DNA of 64,000 bases from Paraspadella gotoi (lineage: Eukaryota; Chaetognatha), in the NCBI GenBank assembly GCA_051294375.1, contig CM119270.1, positions 7,280,564 through 7,344,563 of the forward strand, in the 5' to 3' direction. The translations under genes were made by a program, and so were the position numbers. Shown piece by piece: positions 33,392 to 58,981 of this stretch; position 1 is the first letter of the stretch; each line of letters opens with the position of its first letter. The notes beneath the pieces are model-generated. The model worked only from the letters and a program-made list of their open reading frames with translations. It did not search any database and was not told the DNA's origin.

Positions 33392-34842
33392 AATTGACGA
33401 TCATCACTTTACTATCGTCACTTTATGATCGTACTAGTGTGAAAAAAAAAACAGTAAGTATATAACTAGTAAATTTTATCAAGCAAAGTTCCCAGATCGC
33501 TGCTTCACCCATCAAGATAAACTATGCTGTCGGTGGTAGAAATTATTGAGTAGTAATGAGACTGACTAACTTTTGAGTTTTACAGTTTTGGTATTAAAAT
33601 AATTGTTTGGTAGTTATATAATATATGTTACGTATAATGATCAATATATTACCGCAGGAAATTCCAGCTTCTCTACCTTTTTCCCCAACTGCTCTTTGTT
33701 CCCTTATCTAACGCAAGGATATTCCGGTTTCTCTGGCGATCACAGCGACACCTGTAGTTTCGATTATGTATTAAGTATATACTTAAGTACAAGTTTCCGA
33801 GGCAGTGTGTGGATGTTCTGATTGGTTGCCGCCGTTTCGATAGAATTCAGCCATGATTTCTATCGACGTGCAACTCTTCAGACTTCACTTAGTCTCACAC
33901 TGCGTTTTGCTACTTTTTTATAAGTTTTCTACAATTCGCATATAGATATTCTCGGAAACACGTTTTTTAATAAATAAGTTTTTGTGATCGCTGGATTGGT
34001 GGACTTTCTTTGTGATAGAGGCAACGTTTTTACAATTCTGGCTTCACGAAACAAGTAAGAGAATCTCTTTAAAATTATATATATATATTTACTGAGTGTG
34101 TATTTAAATGTTTTGTTCCCTTCGTCCAGGATTTCTAACTTTAGCTTCAAGAGAAGTCCTGGATTTTCGCATCGCACTTTGATCGTCCGCACTTTGTGAC
34201 GATCATCTTTGCCGAGACTTTGTCGTCAGCCATCTTGAGCTAAGTGGACCGGTGCCATCGTCTCTTTTGCGCCATCTTCCTCGAATTCCTCTACTTTGAT
34301 AGCGCAGAATTAGTTCAGGAAAGTTAGTGAATCAACGATAGCCACCTCTACGACTTCAGTTCGTTTACAGATATATATTCACTGTGACCTAAACTAACAT
34401 ATGGAAAAGTAGGACTAAAAATAACATGAATCAACATTTTATCCAATCAAAATTAGAAAGTAAATCATAATAAAATTAGTCAATTCACTGAATTCGATAA
34501 AAATCATAAACAATTAAAAAAAAACGAGGAAATAGTACAATATAAAATGATCCACATAACTTTTACAAGATATTGTCATAGTATGTCCCTGCAGCTTTAT
34601 AATCAAGAATCTCTCAGTCTACCTTAATTCACTTCCGGAGTAACTGGCTTCCTTATCAATGAAGAGAATGATATTTTAAAGAATTGTACAATTGTTTAAA
34701 AACCACTCCCTATTACTTTAAAAATTTATTATATCTCACCGATTAATGATAAGATAAAACAATTATTTATAACTTAATGGTCTTTATTTCTTTAGTCATT
34801 TTTATTTCATTAATTAGCAATTCTCTCGTCTTGATTTGATTT
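33392..34842. other. Intergenic region downstream of ACADL
   Basis: No supported gene. The frames at 33603-33821 and 33929-34192 are isolated and have no partner exons. Confidence 0.5.
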
Positions 34843-37597
34843 TTATTGCTTCTTGGCGTAAGGCTTGAAACAGTGGCGTTGAATCAACTCCTTCATGATT
34901 TCATTACTGCCCCATAAATTGCATGGACTCTCGCGTCAGCCAAGCTTTTGCATCGGAAACTCCCACATGTATCTGCAATTGAAAATAAATCATTTATAGT
35001 CAGTCGACAACTATTTATTAACCAAATAAAATATGTAGGCGAAAGAAGCATAAGATGTATAGAAACTTAGAAGAAAAAGAAAGAGAAAGAAAAAAAGAAA
35101 AAAAAGAAAAAGAAAAAAAGAAGAAAAAAAGAAAAAAAGAAAGTCTTTTCCAATGGAGCAGTCGATCTATCTCGTAAGGCTGAGTCCAAAATGTGTTTTG
35201 CAAATGAAATGATTAAAAAACGATGTAATGTCTTATGAAATATCAGTCTCTCTCCAAGGAACTCTTTCTTACCCCCATCCACCGTGCATCTGTAAGCATT
35301 TTGTGGCGACTTGATTCTCCATATCAGAGACCCAGTATTTCGCCATTGACGCTGTGGTCGAATCCAGCCCACGATCGTTGTGGATTTCATGGCACTTGTC
35401 CACAAAGGTTCTTGCCACGACCGTGTCTAATTTAAATAATTACCATTATCTTTATAAAGTTCACTGGGACTGCTTTTTGCTGAAAGGCGTTTCAGCTGCA
35501 TTTGTATTTGCCACTGAATCAAACTCACCCGTAAATACTTCAGCAATCTTGTGCTGGATTGTCTGCAGCTTGGACAGAGTTCCGCTGAAGGCCTTGCGTT
35601 CGGCGACGTAATTACGCGTCGTTTCGAACATAAACTCCATGGAAGCAGCGGCACCAGCGGCAATGGCGAGCCGCTCTTGTGGCAGATCTTGCATCAGCAT
35701 GTAGAAACCCTGGTTTTCCTTGCCTGATGCAAGATTCATTAAAAATAAATGTAGCTGTAAGTGACGATAAACAGGATTAAATAATATCCAAATTAAAATC
35801 GCCCAAAAGTTTATCAAATGTCTTTACGATCTCTGCTCTTTATACAATGTTCGTACCTAGAAGGGCGGACTGAGGCAGTCTGAGGTCGTCAAAAAAAAGC
35901 TCGGCCGTATCCTGCGCTTTAAGCCCGATCTTTTTAAGTTTTGATCCCTTCCTAAACCCGGGCATGCCCTGCTCGACAAGGAATAGGGAGATGCCATGGG
36001 CGGGCGACTTAGCCGAAGGATCGGTGTTGGCGACAACAATCACAACGTCCGACAACCACCCGTTGGTGATAAAAACTTTGCTCCCGTTAAGGATCCAATC
36101 ATCACCGACTTTCTTTGCCGTTGTGCGAATGCTCTGTTTGGGCAATTATAAATTATATACATATTAAAATAGTGAGGTTAAGAGAATAATGTTGATCGCC
36201 ATAGATCGTCAAAGATAAAAAGAGTTTATAAAATAAATAAAATATTTCTTTTTAATGATTTACTGACCGACTGATAACAAAGATGTAAAAATTACGCAAT
36301 TTAACAAAATTAAAATCTATTGAATAAACCTGAACAAAGCCAGGGGCAAGGTGATTAATGGATGGATAATTTTCATAGTATTGGTTGTACCAATTTAATA
36401 AACTAGAAATTAGAGAGCTAAAAAATTATTTTATTAAGTCTACTTTCCAGTTTTTAAATCCGTTTACTTTTAAAATTATAGTTTATTAGTAAAGTATAAT
36501 CACAGCGCCTACAATAATATATGTCAATTTAGCAATGTTAAACTGTATTGTAAAAACCAAATAATACGTATATTACGATATAATAAGTTACATTTTAAGA
36601 TTCCAATTGCTATACGAACTACGCAACTAACACCTGAAGGTCGCTCCCACATCCGGGCTCCGTCATCGCCAAGGCGCCTATCTTTTCCCCGGACAACATG
36701 ATTGGAAGAAATTTGGCGATCTGTTCTTCTGATCCGTATCTAATCGGAAGACAGCGATGACTCGATGACGCAAAATTTATCACATCATGCATGATAACAT
36801 ATATTGTATATTAATGCATAGAGTTGGTGGTAGGGAAAAAAAGTGAGTGAAGCTGGGAGAAAGGCAGAAAATTATTCATTAGTTAATTAATTTAATTTCT
36901 TAGATGACTAGGATGATCGTGAAAATCCCACCTGCTGATATAAGTCATGACGATGTCGTGCATGCCCCAGCCGGGTCCCGAGCAGTTGGCGTAGCAAAGC
37001 TCCTCAATGGCGACGACGGAAGCGAGCCAGTCTCCACCTGTCACAAAAAAATATATATGAATTCGAAAATTAGGAACATTTTTTATCTCGATTGTTCAAA
37101 GAGGAAATATCTATAATTTCTATAACTCATAAGCTACGTAATCTATTAATTTTACAACCAAAAATATTCCTCTCGCATTCCACATCGATTACGAAAGTCA
37201 AGTCAAATTTCCCACCCTGTCCTCCGTGCTTCTCGGGTAAGTCGATGCCGATTATCCCATTCTTCGCCGCCTTCAGCCACAGTTCTCGGTCGACCTCCCC
37301 TTGCTCCTCCCATTTCTCGTGATGAGGCGCCACCTCTTCCTGGACGAACCTGACGCGGGACAAGGGGGTTGGATCGTCCTTATCTTGTCCTTTTTTTTTT
37401 TATAGCCAATCGGTCAGTCTTTCTCTCTGGCCTCTTGTTTCTAACCTCCTGACATTAGCCCGCAGCATGTCGTGCTCTTCGCCGAAGATCGATCGCGTTC
37501 CGATCTCCATCAAATTCGTCGTCTCCCAATTTTCGGGTCGAATCGTCGCCGCCTCCTCTTTGGCCGCTGGACGCGCGAGTTGGCTGAGGGGAGAGTG

Positions 37598-37639
<42 letters not shown>

Positions 37640-37875
37640 CAATACTAATAGTAGGATATAGTGACAAATAAGACAAAGAAAATTGGAGAAAAAAAGGTGA
37701 CAAGAAAAACCTGGAATTAAAAGAAAGAAAAAAGAAAAAAAAACAAAGAAAATATGAGAAAAACCCACCTTGTAGAGGAACTTCCGGAGACGAGACGCCT
37801 AGCGGCAGGGAGGGCGGTAGGGCGACGACTGGAGAATAAGTGACGCGAGAGGCGCCCGACATTTGCCGACGCCAT
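34843..37875 (-). CDS. ACADL: Long-chain acyl-CoA dehydrogenase, mitochondrial
   Basis: Nine exons in phase: 37875-37769, 37583-37446, 37349-37216, 37037-36932, 36739-36634, 36133-35857, 35723-35529, 35426-35273, 34972-34843; about 448 aa. The start at 37875 gives an Arg/Ser-rich mitochondrial presequence ([18 protein letters not shown]). The ATG at 37862 would be out of phase with exon 2. Family landmarks: [93 protein letters not shown] (the helix carrying the catalytic Glu in LCAD) and LQMHGGWG. It catalyses the FAD-dependent first step of beta-oxidation in the matrix. The last exon has three 1-base deletions that make a stop before the frame recovers; sequencing error is likely. Confidence 0.9.
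37595..37632. repeat. (GA)n microsatellite in ACADL intron 1
   Basis: GA tract just upstream (in gene sense) of the exon 2 acceptor, so it reads as (TC)n and forms the polypyrimidine tract of that acceptor. Confidence 0.85.
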
Positions 37876-38885
37876 TCCTGACGAAAAAGAAAGATTATAT
37901 ATATATAATTACATTAGGTGATATTAGGTGATAAATTGACAACGTCGAAAGAGATCAAATAATAAAATACCAGCTTGATTCGTCACTAAGAATTCGATTC
38001 AGCGAGAAAGAAAACAAACTCAATTTCTTCTATCGCTTTTTATTTTCTAGTTTCTCGGTCGAATTGGAAATTACGTTTTGTCAAAAAAAAAAAAAAAAAG
38101 AATCTGAGTGTGTTGCTAATTTAATGTAATAGTTTTATCAAAGTTTTGTCCCAAATCCGTCGATTACGAGAATTAAAAATGAGTTCGAGCGAACTCCTGA
38201 TACTCGCTGAAAAAAACTGTTTAAACTGGTTTTAGTCAACTAAGTTCGGTCGATCGGCGTAAAAATAAAACTAAAGTAAAATTAAACTTATGCGAAATTA
38301 ATAAATATATACAAGACAAAAGATCTGGATTAGATAACGTTATTATTAACATCACGTATCTTAGAACCGAGTAATTGCGTCGGAAAATCAGGAAACAAGA
38401 CTTAGACAAGTCCCAGACGCAGGCAGATTATCGTAATGACTCAATGCAATTTGCCCTTTTGTTCGTCCTCGATTCCCAACTGGTTTTTAGTTAATTACGA
38501 CCCCAAAGAAAAACTAATTTATTTTAATTGTGTATTTATTTATATGTTTTGGTTAATGCTCGTGATGTGAATTATAATACGGACAGAAAATGAACATAAT
38601 TGTTCAATGTTCACAGTAAGACAAAATTGTTCACAGTAAGAGTTTTAGCTAGCTTGGCTCCTCGCCTACTTCTGGCCATCATTCAGCTCATTTTTTTTAT
38701 TTCTTCTCTCATAAATTCTATGAAATTGGTACAACCAATATTAAAAATCATTTAATTTTGTGCGTTAACAACGATAAACATTACTATAGGCCTGTAACTA
38801 ATTGAATAGCGAATGGCAAGTGTGCAGCTGCAATTATGCAACTTTTATTCTCATTTCGGTTTCTCGTTCCAGAAACAACAACGCA

Positions 38886-39774
38886 ATGAACGACGCCGGA
38901 AAAGTCAGCGGCACCGCAACGACGCTTATGTCCACCGCGGCGCTGAATCCCTCATTCGGCATAAACGTTCGAGGCTATAACGACGCCGTCGTTGACCAAC
39001 GCCGGGTGTGGCAGGAGCGCAGGGAGAGGAGCGTCATGGTGGGTGGGGGGGAATATGCCTTGGTAGCCTGTTTCGGTTAAAATTTCACGGTTGAAAGTTC
39101 ACTTTCACTTTCACGCTTTCACTAAAAAAACCCGATTCCATGTCCCCCGATCAATGTCATTCCCCTCCATGTCTTTCCCTCTCATTGTCAGCTAAAAGAA
39201 GATCCTTTCCTGGTGGATCGGAACCTTATAAAACAAAACGACTTCGCCGCCTATCACAAGTCGGCGGGACCCGGCGTCACGGAAGATGTTTGGAGGGTGG
39301 AGCGGACCGATGGCGGCGTCCACACCGTCACGCGCGCGTCGCAACGGCGGGCGGCGCACGTAGACTTCAACGACTCCTTCACGATGCCCGTGGTGGTGTC
39401 CATATTAGAGACACCGGGACAGAAGGTAAGGGATAAGGACTTAAGGTAAGAAATTAGCAAAGACTGGGAGGGGGCGTCGTGTTGTAGCACACTAAAACTA
39501 TAAGTTATTCCCCCTTTGAATATAAAAAACACGTTTACTTTAGGGATCATTGGACGCGTCGGGTACTCTGCAAAGGAATTCATCAGAGCCGTCAATATCA
39601 GTTTCTGAACTTAACAGTAACAATAGCAACAACAATGATAATACAATAGCGAAATCCACCCTTGCCAACTCCATCAAAGCTCAACTTAAGGAGCGCTCAG
39701 AGTCTACTGCGTATTACGAAAGCAACATCAACCCAATTACAAACATTAAAGGCAACAAAAATAATAAGTTGTGA
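38886..39774 (+). CDS. Unrecognised 205-aa protein
   Basis: Three exons, all phase 0: 38886-39038, 39192-39425, 39544-39774. An acceptor (TCGTTCCAG) at 38873 lies just before the ATG, so there is an upstream non-coding exon or the coding part starts earlier. The protein begins MNDAGKVSGTATTLMSTAAL. Its middle is charged (DPFLVDRNLIKQNDFAAYHK), followed by RASQRRAAHVDFNDSF. The tail is rich in Asn and Ser with a short N repeat. No signal peptide, membrane helix or known domain was seen. It is divergent from ACADL, with about 1 kb between starts. The function is unknown. Confidence 0.6.
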
Positions 39775-40682
39775 AGAAAAAAAAATTAGGGTTATCTTTT
39801 ATCTTTTATTGTGAAATACAGATAAAAATTTTTGTCAAAGAAAAGAATAAAAAAATATAAAATCTTTTATTCAAGCGATGCTGGGGTTTTTCTTTGAAAG
39901 AGAAAGGGACAGAGGCACACTGTCAGTGTTTGACTAAATTTCGGGAAATGCGATTTACCGTATCACTATTCAGTATTTTGTATATGTAATTTAATTTTGA
40001 TCTCCACCCCGAGAATCTCGGCGCTACAATAATGCATTTCATTGCATCTTTGTTATGGAGAGGGGGGCCACGCGGTTTTTCGGTTAGTGTGGGAACTGCT
40101 AAGTGAGGAGAGATCTGACTGACCGTTTCAATTTCGTATTATGATCAACTTATGATCTCTGAAGCCTGCGAATGAGATACAAGGTAAATCGGCAACCAAT
40201 TTTGATCGACCTATTACCAATGCCATTGCATTGGTTTTATTTGAGCATCGCAAGTCGCTGTCTTTTCCTGTCCGATAGTCGATGGGATAAAACCTATGGG
40301 GAGACTTAATGGATTTCCCTAACAGGTGGGTTTCATCTTTAAATTTGTCCATATCATTATTAAGTCATTATTAATATTAATTCGTCCGTTTGCAATAATA
40401 TTTTTTTTTTAAAAATCTGTAACACCATTTCACTTTTCACAATCGTCCAATCAGCGACGTCTACTCTTGATCCCTTCAGCCAATCATAGCTAAGCCAGTC
40501 GTTACCTTTTAATTCTTTTAGTTCCTCTTCCTCCTCTCCATCGTCGCGTCGCAGTCGTTGAAAGGAAGAAGAACAAGCATCGCCACGCGCGAAAATACCA
40601 TATTTTTTATGAAAAAAAAAAACTAATTAAGTACTACTGGAATTTCAATAAAAATTGTGTTACCACTTCGCTGTAACCGACA
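39775..40682. promoter_or_regulatory. Spacer with the CHD4 promoter
   Basis: The first part is the 3' flank of the 205-aa gene (AATAAA near 39845). Upstream of CHD4 there are two CCAAT boxes (GTCCAATCAGCG near 40447 and AGCCAATCATAG near 40479). A GC-richer stretch with CGTCGCGTCGCAG follows at 40540-40555. This is a typical TATA-less arrangement, inferred from motifs. Confidence 0.45.
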
Positions 40683-52526
<11,844 letters not shown>

Positions 52527-54108
52527 TAGTATAACAACAACAACAACAACAACAATCCTGTTTCAATCTCCATCCAAGTCTCGAAACGTCTCCGTGGCAA
52601 TCTCTATCTCTCCATCACATTCCTATAGTTTTCATTGACGGACTTTCGTTAATCCCTCTCCGCCCCCCCCCGTCTTTCCAAATTGCGACGAAAAATATCC
52701 GCTTCAATCTTTTTACGTTTTCGTCCGCGGTTTGAATGTCTTAATCAATATTTATGACAAATTCGATAAACTGTTTGTTTGTCGCTATTATTTTTAATTA
52801 ATTTTTGCAACCCCCGTTACGGTGGAAAACGAATTGATAGCCATATAAAAGTTGAGCCACTTTTTTTATTGATTTCTTACGTCGTTTCTTCGATTGTATT
52901 TATTTAGTTTCCATCGTTTCGATAGCCCAATTTTTTCTATAGTCTCGAGTAGGTTTTTTTCTCTCTCTCTCCTTTAATCGAAATTTCGTTTCTCTGTTTT
53001 CGCCTTCATTGTTTGTTTTTAATCACCAATAGACCTCCAGTAGCCACGACCTATATGTTTTTGTTTTGCCTATTTAAATTAAAAAAGGTCCTTTCAAGCT
53101 CGTTAAATTCGTTCATTATCGGCACAACAGCACAACTTCAACAAAAACAGCCTTAGCCTTCGGGTTGAGTGAGATACTTACCTTAACTTATCGAAGTAAT
53201 TCTCATTCTGATGTTTGTAAATTAATATTGAGTTGGTCTAAAATTTCGTTTTAATATTTACAATCCCATGCAACGACTTGGAGAGTGGGCTCGCATTTGG
53301 CGAACCCTCTCAAGCCATTTGTTTCCTGGTCTTCGCAGCCGAGACCAGATGTCAGCATCGTCGATGACCTAAATGACTTTTGTTCGTCGCCGCCTCCTGG
53401 ATGTCCCAATTTCTCACGTCCGGACAGGACGAAACTCGAACCGGACACCTCGTCACGTAACTCAACACCTGTCGTCCTAAATCACAGCCCGTTGGTCCGT
53501 TATTGGGAAGGAGTCTGGTGAGAGAGGTGGAAAGAGCACTGCAAGTTGGAATACTTGTAATTATAAATTCTGCTGAGAAAGCTTGTTTCATTTCTGTGAG
53601 TCATCCTTTCCGGATTGTCTCGTGCTCGTCATGTGCAGCGACACAAGCAATTTTAATCGTAGTCGATTTGACTGATTTAAAACTCCGAAAAAAATTGTTA
53701 TTATTTTAATTTTTGAGTTAATAGTTGCTTTCCCTTCCCCTTTTAGATTTTTGTACCCCTCCCACTTCCTGTCCACGATGCCACGCCCACAAGTGCCTCT
53801 ACCTTCTCAAACACTTACCTATATTATGATCGAGAATTCTCGGATCTCTTGAACAATTAAATTAATTGTGTTGTGTGAATTCGTTCAAGATCATTGACTA
53901 TAGCTGGAAAAATTAAACGTCCCAGCCTGGGTTCGATTCGCGCACCTCCTTTTCCGGATCTCCCGCGGTGCCTTGGGAGGCCGCTCTGCGGCGCGCCAAT
54001 CGATTGCCGAGCCCAGCACCGCGCGTTCGGCCCAGCACCTCGCCGTCCTCCGTCCTTATTTTATTTTTATTCTCGTTCCGTAAAATTTTCTACGGTTCCG
54101 CCCCAGCG
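52527..54108. other. CHD4 3' UTR and spacer to TBC1D2
   Basis: Starts with a (CAA)n run (52535-52555). A GC-rich stretch at 53920-54105 immediately before the TBC1D2 start codon is probably its promoter and 5' UTR. Frames at 53285-53709 overlap in several frames and match nothing. Confidence 0.5.
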
Positions 54109-57100
54109 ATGATTCATTCCTCCACAGGTAATTTTCAAGTCGGCGTTTCGTGCTTTAAATCTCCTCGAGTATATTTTACGTCATTTAGTGACATGTGCGA
54201 TTAAAAAAGAAAGCTGGTTTTGGTTTTTCTGAATTTCGTCTGCCTCGTTTTTGTATTTGTGAGTTAAAGCTTTGTTTTTGGAAAGGAAATAAAATTTCTC
54301 ACCTAAATATATTGTAATTGAACTTTTAAATTAAATGCCAAAGAGTAATATTAAAATCTGAAAGACGAGATAGATACTCATTAAACAAGGTAAAAACATG
54401 AAACTTTCTCCGAAAACTATGAAACTTCGTCGCCGCTCGTCCTCTTGTCCGTCTCTCTTTGACCGGTTCCTTCCTGTTCCGTCAGGTGGCGCCTCCGGAC
54501 GCCCACCTCCCACGCCCACCCCTCTCTCCGCTTCCACCTTCACCACCTACGTGGACGAGTCCCCCAAACTCTGCGGTTTCCTTTTGAAGCAGAGCGACTC
54601 ATCCGCCGCCAATTTCGCCGCCTCCAAAGCCGCTTCCGCCGCCGCCTCCTTCGGTAGAAACAACCATATTTACTATGTCGTGCGTTAACTAAATACTAAT
54701 TAGCGTCCCTCGTTTCGATCCTCAGGACTGACCGCAAACGCTGGCCGTTTGCCCATGAGAAGAAAATGGTTTGTTTTTAACGAGACGACGTGCAGGTTTG
54801 TTCATCGGATCATTCCATAACTATGTTCACTGTTCAGCCATTCGCCCAATCTGATCGTTGATCCTTTGACATGGCGAAATGACCTCACTCTCCCTCACTC
54901 TTCTCTCTTCGACCCTTACCTCCCATTCCTCTCTTTCTTCAGGCTCTACTGGTACAAATCCCCTTCCGACTTAGATCCTCTCGGCGAAGTGGACATCGCG
55001 GCGGCCTCCTTCGAAGTCGTCGTCGAAAATCCTAAAAACCTGGTCTCCTTTAGAATCAAGTCAGTGGGCGTGTGATGGTTGTTGTTGTTGTAGTAGTAGT
55101 TTGTTTTTGTCGTTGTTTTAAAAGCAATCGAAAAACTATCTGAGTGAACTTCATGACCACCCGCCTCTGTTCTTTTATCTCCTCTTTCTTACTCGCTCTT
55201 TTTCCTGGAGCTTATTTTGAGTAGGTACTGTATTTCTTCATTTCTTCTTTAACTTGGCCCTCTTTCTTTCTTCCCAGCACGCGCGAGCGCAGCTTGACCC
55301 TGGAAGCTCCGGATCGGAAGACGATGCTTTACTGGCTCCAGGAGCTCCAATCGCATCGTCAACGTCACGTGAAGACTTTGACGAGATCGAGCGCACTCGG
55401 GATCAAGATTCCCGCGAGGCCGTCACCGAGGTGAGGAGAATTTGGAGAGAGGGGGGGCCCTGGGTAGGGGGCGATTGGGTCATCACAGAAAAAAATGGTC
55501 GAAACCGCAAAATTTTTAAAATTTACTGAAAATAAATATCGTTCGAGAAAATGTTTGTTTTTTTTTTTACGAATCCGATTTCGATATTTTATTCGTTTAA
55601 AAATTTTTGCGGTCATTTTTTTTAACCCATTCAAATTTTATTTCCCCGCTCTTTAGTTTACAATCTCGAAAATCAAAAGATTATTTCTTTTTCTCCTTCT
55701 TTCTCCTCTTTCCTTTTTACTGCCATCTCCACCTTTATCATTCTCCCTTAAGAATCCGCCGCAAAGACAATTCCGCCAAAGAGAACGCCGCCGACGCCGC
55801 TCCTACGAAAGACTTCGGCGCCGAATCTGCACAGCGCCGCTCCGACGGCACATTCGACGATCTCCTTCCTCGCGTTTCGGTGCCCATCGACTCTGTTGGC
55901 ATCGGTAGCGCCATCCTGGGTCCCGCGGCGTCGTCCGGCGCGTCCTCCGGCGCTTTTGTTCGAAAGGAATCGCTCAGGGGCAAAGTTATGAAACTCCTTC
56001 CAGGAAGGCGGGGCGACGGCGGCGGCGGCAGCGTCGGTGGCGGCGGCGCCGCCGAGAGAAGAAGAGGTTCGGCTGGGATTCCGTCATCCGGTTCGGCAGA
56101 GACGGCGCGGGATTCGCCTCCGCCTTCGTCGTCGTCGTCGCCGCCGAATTTGATCGACTTTGGCGATGAAATTCCGTCGCCCGAAGTAGACGTCATTTCG
56201 CCGCCGATGGACGGAATTCGAATTCTTGCCAAGTGAGACCAAGGAGGTTGCTGTTGTTGCTGTGCATTTTTACTGGTTTCTGATTTTAATTTTTTTCTTT
56301 CCCTTGGTTTCCGATTTTTTTTTTTCTATTTCTGATGATCATCTTGCAAAGATGTCAGCCTTCCCGGTTTTTTCGAATACCAAATAATTGACTAGTATTT
56401 ACTTTATACAGTCCTGTGCAAAAAAAACGCGCCACTTTCTTTCAAACTTTAAAAATCATTTTATAAATTTAAATTTTTATAAATTTTATTAAAATTAGGA
56501 GCAATGATTTTTTAAAATAAAATATTTTACTGTAAAACTGATAGATTTAAGATTAATTTTTTTGGTTAATATTTTATAATACTTAAGTAGATTAAAAATA
56601 TAAAAAAATATATTGGATATCCGGAGGGATAATTGGATTACCCCAGATCCTTAAATAATATTTTTAAGGTTATTTAAACATACGATAAAAGATAGGTTCA
56701 TGATTTTAAAGGTTTTATACGGATTTTATATAGCTAAATTATCGGATAAAATGATTTCATATTTTGTACCCAGATAAAAAAATAATTGTTTTTTATTTTT
56801 TAAATTTTATTAGTCCAGCTTGTTTACTTTGTTAATTATGTGCTCATCAATTGCATGATCGAATTTTAAAAAAAAGATTATATTTGAATATGTCCTTATT
56901 ATAAAATATATTTTTATAAAAAAATATTTAAAATTTTGGCTTTTTTTACAGATATAAATATGTTTAGCAATTTGAATATCAAAAACTTTTTCACAACTAT
57001 AATAAAAGTCTTTTTTATAAAGAGTCTGAAATTTAAAGTTATAAAGTGGCGCGTTTTTTTTTTTTTTTGCACAAGACTGTACTTTAATAATTTATGGACG

Positions 57101-58947
57101 AGTATTTGTGAATCATTATAGAGAATATCCAGTTTGATATCTGTAAACTATCTCCAGATCCCCCGATCTCCACCGTCGCGCTTTCGCCTCCGGCTCCGCC
57201 GCATCCGCCTCCGCCGCATCCGCCTCCGCCGCATCCGCCTCCGCCGACCAAAAAATCCCCATTCCGGATTCGTCTTCTTCGGAGGCGGCGTCGACCTCCT
57301 CGCTCCACAATTCATCTTCGGCCGCCATCACCACGTCGGCTCCCAACGTTTCGTCCCCTTTGTCGGTCGCCAACGCGTCCTCCGTTATGTCGGCTCCCGT
57401 AGCCGCCTCATCTTCCTCGTTGCCCGAAGCGTCAAATCAAAATTCTTTTACGACCGGTAAGGACTGTAAGCATTTTTTGAACCGAAGATTGATCAGTTTC
57501 GTAATTTTATAATTAATGAGTGAATTGTGGCAGCAAGACTTAAAGCTGCCTCACTGCTGTCCATCCTCAGACTCGTCTCAATGGCTGAGCAGGATAAATC
57601 ATCTCATTCCATCCGTGCGTCCCGGGTTCAATCCCCGGGTGTCCCGGTTCTGGCTTGAATGTGACGGTGCCGGTGTGAACATGCCAGTGGCGGGAGGCGG
57701 TCACTGGGGGTCCGCGGCCCCTGCGCCAGTTGGTGAGATGCCCCGCGCCCCGGGTGTCACAGGCTGTCCTCCCGTTGCCATAGAATCTCATTTGAAATGA
57801 ACCACAAATTATTCTGCTACATTTGTGGCGTCTAGTTAATTTAAGAAATCACTCATATATACTTTTCTCCCTTTAAGGGTTGTCCAATTTGTTCAAGCAC
57901 AAAAACGTTTCGCCGTCCGCCTCCGCAAACAACGTGAGAGTTTAAAACAACCAAAAAGACAATGACTAATAAAAAGAGAAAATGAAAGGAAAAATACTAA
58001 TTACTAATTACTAAAATCAGCAAGTAACTTGAAAATTGTTATCAGAATTTGGGTGGCCTTTTTAGGTCGCATGATCTCGCCACACGGAAATAAACCTAAT
58101 TGCTCCAATCCAGTTTTTCCCTCCTTTCAACTGCTACGCCCCATTTCTCCAGCTATCCCCCAACCTTCCCTGCCACCGCTGCGCCGCTCTCTCATCCGAA
58201 CTCTCCGCCGCGCGGCGCGAGATCGAGTCTCTACGCGACGAACGCGAGGCGCAGCGCGACTGTCACGCAATCTTGACACAGCAGCTCGAATTTCAGCAGC
58301 GAAAGCTCGATGCCCGCGACGCCGTGGACGACCCTAGTGAGAAAAAGGGATAATTCCATTTCCATAATTAATTTTTCAGGCTCGAATGTCCAATTTCCAA
58401 CCTCCCCCCCTCTGCACCCCCCACCCCACCATCCTCTTCCACCTTTAATTCACTACCATTCTCACCTTCCATCGACACTCTTCGCTAGGTGAGTTCCGCC
58501 AATGGGTCGAGGACCGCGAGCAGGAGCTCCTCGACCTCCGCTCTGTCCTCCGCAAAAACCACGAAGATTTGGAGATTCGTCGTCGCCGCAACTCCGAGTT
58601 GGAGGCGGAGGCGAAGCGGGCGACGGAGAAGGCGGAGATGCTGATGGAGTTGGTCGAGTGCAAGGACGAGGTCGTCCGGAAACTCACCAATCAGCTCTTC
58701 GAGGCGGAGAGACGCGTCGAAGAGGTAGGTTTATTATAGCTACTTCTTTCCTCTCGTTCTTATCTATTTCTGGCCTTTTTCTTCACTATTTTCTTTGTAT
58801 TTATCTTCGTGTTTTTTTAATCAAAAACCTTATTTCAACTTCCATTTCTTAATACTTTCCTTCATTTGTCACAGATTTTTTCCTCCCACACAATTTTCTT
58901 TTTATATTTATTTCTCGCTCGTCGCTCTCTCTCTCTGCTGCTTCTCT

Positions 58948-58981
<34 letters not shown>

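Noticed and set aside
53285-53521. Open frame between CHD4 and TBC1D2
   Set aside because: Open in both strands and several frames, no motif or splice context.
54398-54480. In-frame extension of TBC1D2 exon 2 with its own ATG (MKLSPKTMKLRRRSS)
   Set aside because: The acceptor CCGTCAG at 54485 and the small exon at 54109 join in phase. The upstream ATG remains a possible alternative start, but it would need an unspliced leader.
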